This document shows, piece by piece, positions 23,820 to 24,514 of a DNA stretch of 24,514 nucleotides. Under the pieces are notes generated by a model that worked only from the letters and a program-made list of their open reading frames with translations, ran no database searches and was not told the DNA's origin. The position numbers and the translations under genes were made by a program. Position 1 is the first letter of the stretch. The number at the start of each line of letters is the position of its first letter. Source of the DNA: UBA6952 sp045562575 (GTDB taxonomy: Bacteria; Chloroflexota; Dehalococcoidia; Lucifugimonadales; UBA6952); contig JBJKVQ010000026.1 in the NCBI GenBank assembly GCA_045562575.1, forward strand, positions 1-24,514, given 5' to 3'.

Positions 23820-24514
23820 ATGACTTTTACTAGAATTGACCATGTAACTATATTGGCCCCAGACCTTGATAAGGCTAGAGATATTTACTGTAATGGATTT
23901 GGTATGTCTGTCGATCAAAGTCGAACTCCAATATCGAAAACCAATCCAGGCTCATTACCTGATGTAAACAGCCTATTAATGCCTATCGCTGAAATGTGTG
24001 TGGAATTTGCTACACCAACTACTGAAAAAGGTGAAGCATATGAATTTATTCAAGCGAAATCCTCTGGAGGAATACATCACTTGTGCTTGAATTCAGATAA
24101 CATGACTGAGGATATAAAACACTTGGAATCAAAGGGTATAAAAATCAGAGCTGATCAACTCGAAGGATGGGATGGTAACTCACCAGTACTACTAGATCCT
24201 GATACAACATTTGGGTTACAGTTAATGGTCTGTTCATCTGAAGATTATTATCCTCATCCTGCATACAGAGGAAATGGGAACTTCAATGGTATGGCTCATA
24301 TAGGTATAGCTGCGAGAAGCTATGAAGAACAAAAATTTCTATGGGAAGAATGTTTTAAATTACCTCAAGATTATACACGAGACAGGGGTGGACCTAGAGA
24401 AAAAAATCCTGATGGAACACCAAGACTTGGACCAGATGATCCTGTTTATTTGAAAGAATTCCCTGTAGGGAGTTGTGTAATCGAAATAAGTATCCCCGCA
24501 GATGAAGATAGTGG
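23820..24514 (+). CDS. VOC (glyoxalase/dioxygenase fold) protein, 5' part; 3' end outside window
   Basis: The frame is open for 231 codons to the window edge with no stop. AAGGAG (23808-23813) precedes the ATG by six bases. The N-terminus TRIDHVTILAPDLDKARDIY and later SGGIHHLCLNSDNM are the two histidine-bearing strands of a VOC module, and DPDTTFGLQLMV carries a further candidate strand, with glutamine where many members have a glutamate metal ligand. A second module begins near residue 158 (GMAHIGIAARSYEEQKFLWE), so the protein contains tandem VOC modules, as in methylmalonyl-CoA epimerase-like and extradiol dioxygenase-like proteins. VOC enzymes use a divalent metal for isomerisation, lyase or oxygenase chemistry. 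The exact reaction is unknown. Translation is probably coupled to the MBL gene 13 bases upstream. Confidence 0.82.
   Translation, partial: MTFTRIDHVTILAPDLDKARDIYCNGFGMSVDQSRTPISKTNPGSLPDVNSLLMPIAEMCVEFATPTTEKGEAYEFIQAKSSGGIHHLCLNSDNMTEDIKHLESKGIKIRADQLEGWDGNSPVLLDPDTTFGLQLMVCSSEDYYPHPAYRGNGNFNGMAHIGIAARSYEEQKFLWEECFKLPQDYTRDRGGPREKNPDGTPRLGPDDPVYLKEFPVGSCVIEISIPADEDS

Noticed and set aside
1..24514. Search for CRISPR arrays, transposases, integrases, phage genes, toxin-antitoxin pairs and defence genes.
   Set aside because: None was seen; all recognisable genes are housekeeping, transport or metabolic.

Overview
This is a compact, AT-rich (about one third G+C by eye), densely coded bacterial chromosome segment. 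It holds 21 complete protein genes, two genes cut by the window edges, short intergenic gaps and several ATG-in-stop overlaps. No tRNA, rRNA, CRISPR array, insertion sequence or phage gene was recognised, and no gap longer than 300 bases lacks a gene. The mixture is bacterial housekeeping (alaS, ruvX, aroE, a fused aroKB, recG) with catabolic genes: two luciferase-like flavin oxidoreductases, a CaiB-type CoA-transferase, a SelA-like PLP enzyme, an AcuI/YhdH-type reductase, VOC and metallo-beta-lactamase proteins, and a branched-chain amino-acid ABC transporter. Luciferase-like monooxygenases, CoA-transferases and compact AT-rich operons together suggest a free-living marine heterotroph, possibly of Chloroflexota (SAR202/Dehalococcoidia-like). 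That placement is inference from gene content, not a phylogeny.

Layout. (1) 1-1462: the end of a ketopantoate reductase gene overlapping a LysE/RhtB exporter; a tiny glycine-rich membrane protein with its own strong promoter and ribosome site; and a convergent small membrane protein. (2) 1661-6435: a complete Liv transport system. livG-livF-livH-livM form a tightly coupled operon behind a palindrome-associated promoter. The binding protein gene livK lies convergent to it, across a perfect 38-bp palindrome that acts as a two-way terminator. (3) 6632-9956: a three-gene catabolic set (AcuI/YhdH reductase, SelA-like PLP enzyme, LLM oxidoreductase) behind a recognisable sigma70-type promoter. (4) 9949-11547: two divergent TauE/SafE permeases, each overlapping its convergent neighbour by a few bases. 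(5) 11536-15012, minus strand: GNAT acetyltransferase, LLM oxidoreductase, small membrane protein and the AroK-AroB fusion. (6) 15134-19036, plus strand: alaS-ruvX-aroE. (7) 19074-22802, minus strand: a CaiB-family CoA-transferase gene followed by recG. (8) 22876-24514, plus strand: a LACTB2-like metallo-beta-lactamase gene and a VOC (glyoxalase-fold) gene running off the window.

The shikimate steps encoded here are 3-dehydroquinate synthase and shikimate kinase (one fused protein) and shikimate dehydrogenase. They lie on opposite strands on either side of alaS-ruvX. The Liv system probably feeds amino acids or related carboxylates to the adjacent catabolic set, but nothing in the sequence fixes the substrate.

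I did not find a clear undescribed system. The most notable points are the operator-like palindrome at the liv promoter, several genes whose -10 box lies 5-8 nt from the start codon (leaderless-transcript candidates), the strongly driven 79-residue glycine-rich membrane protein, and the AcuI/SelA-like/LLM gene set.
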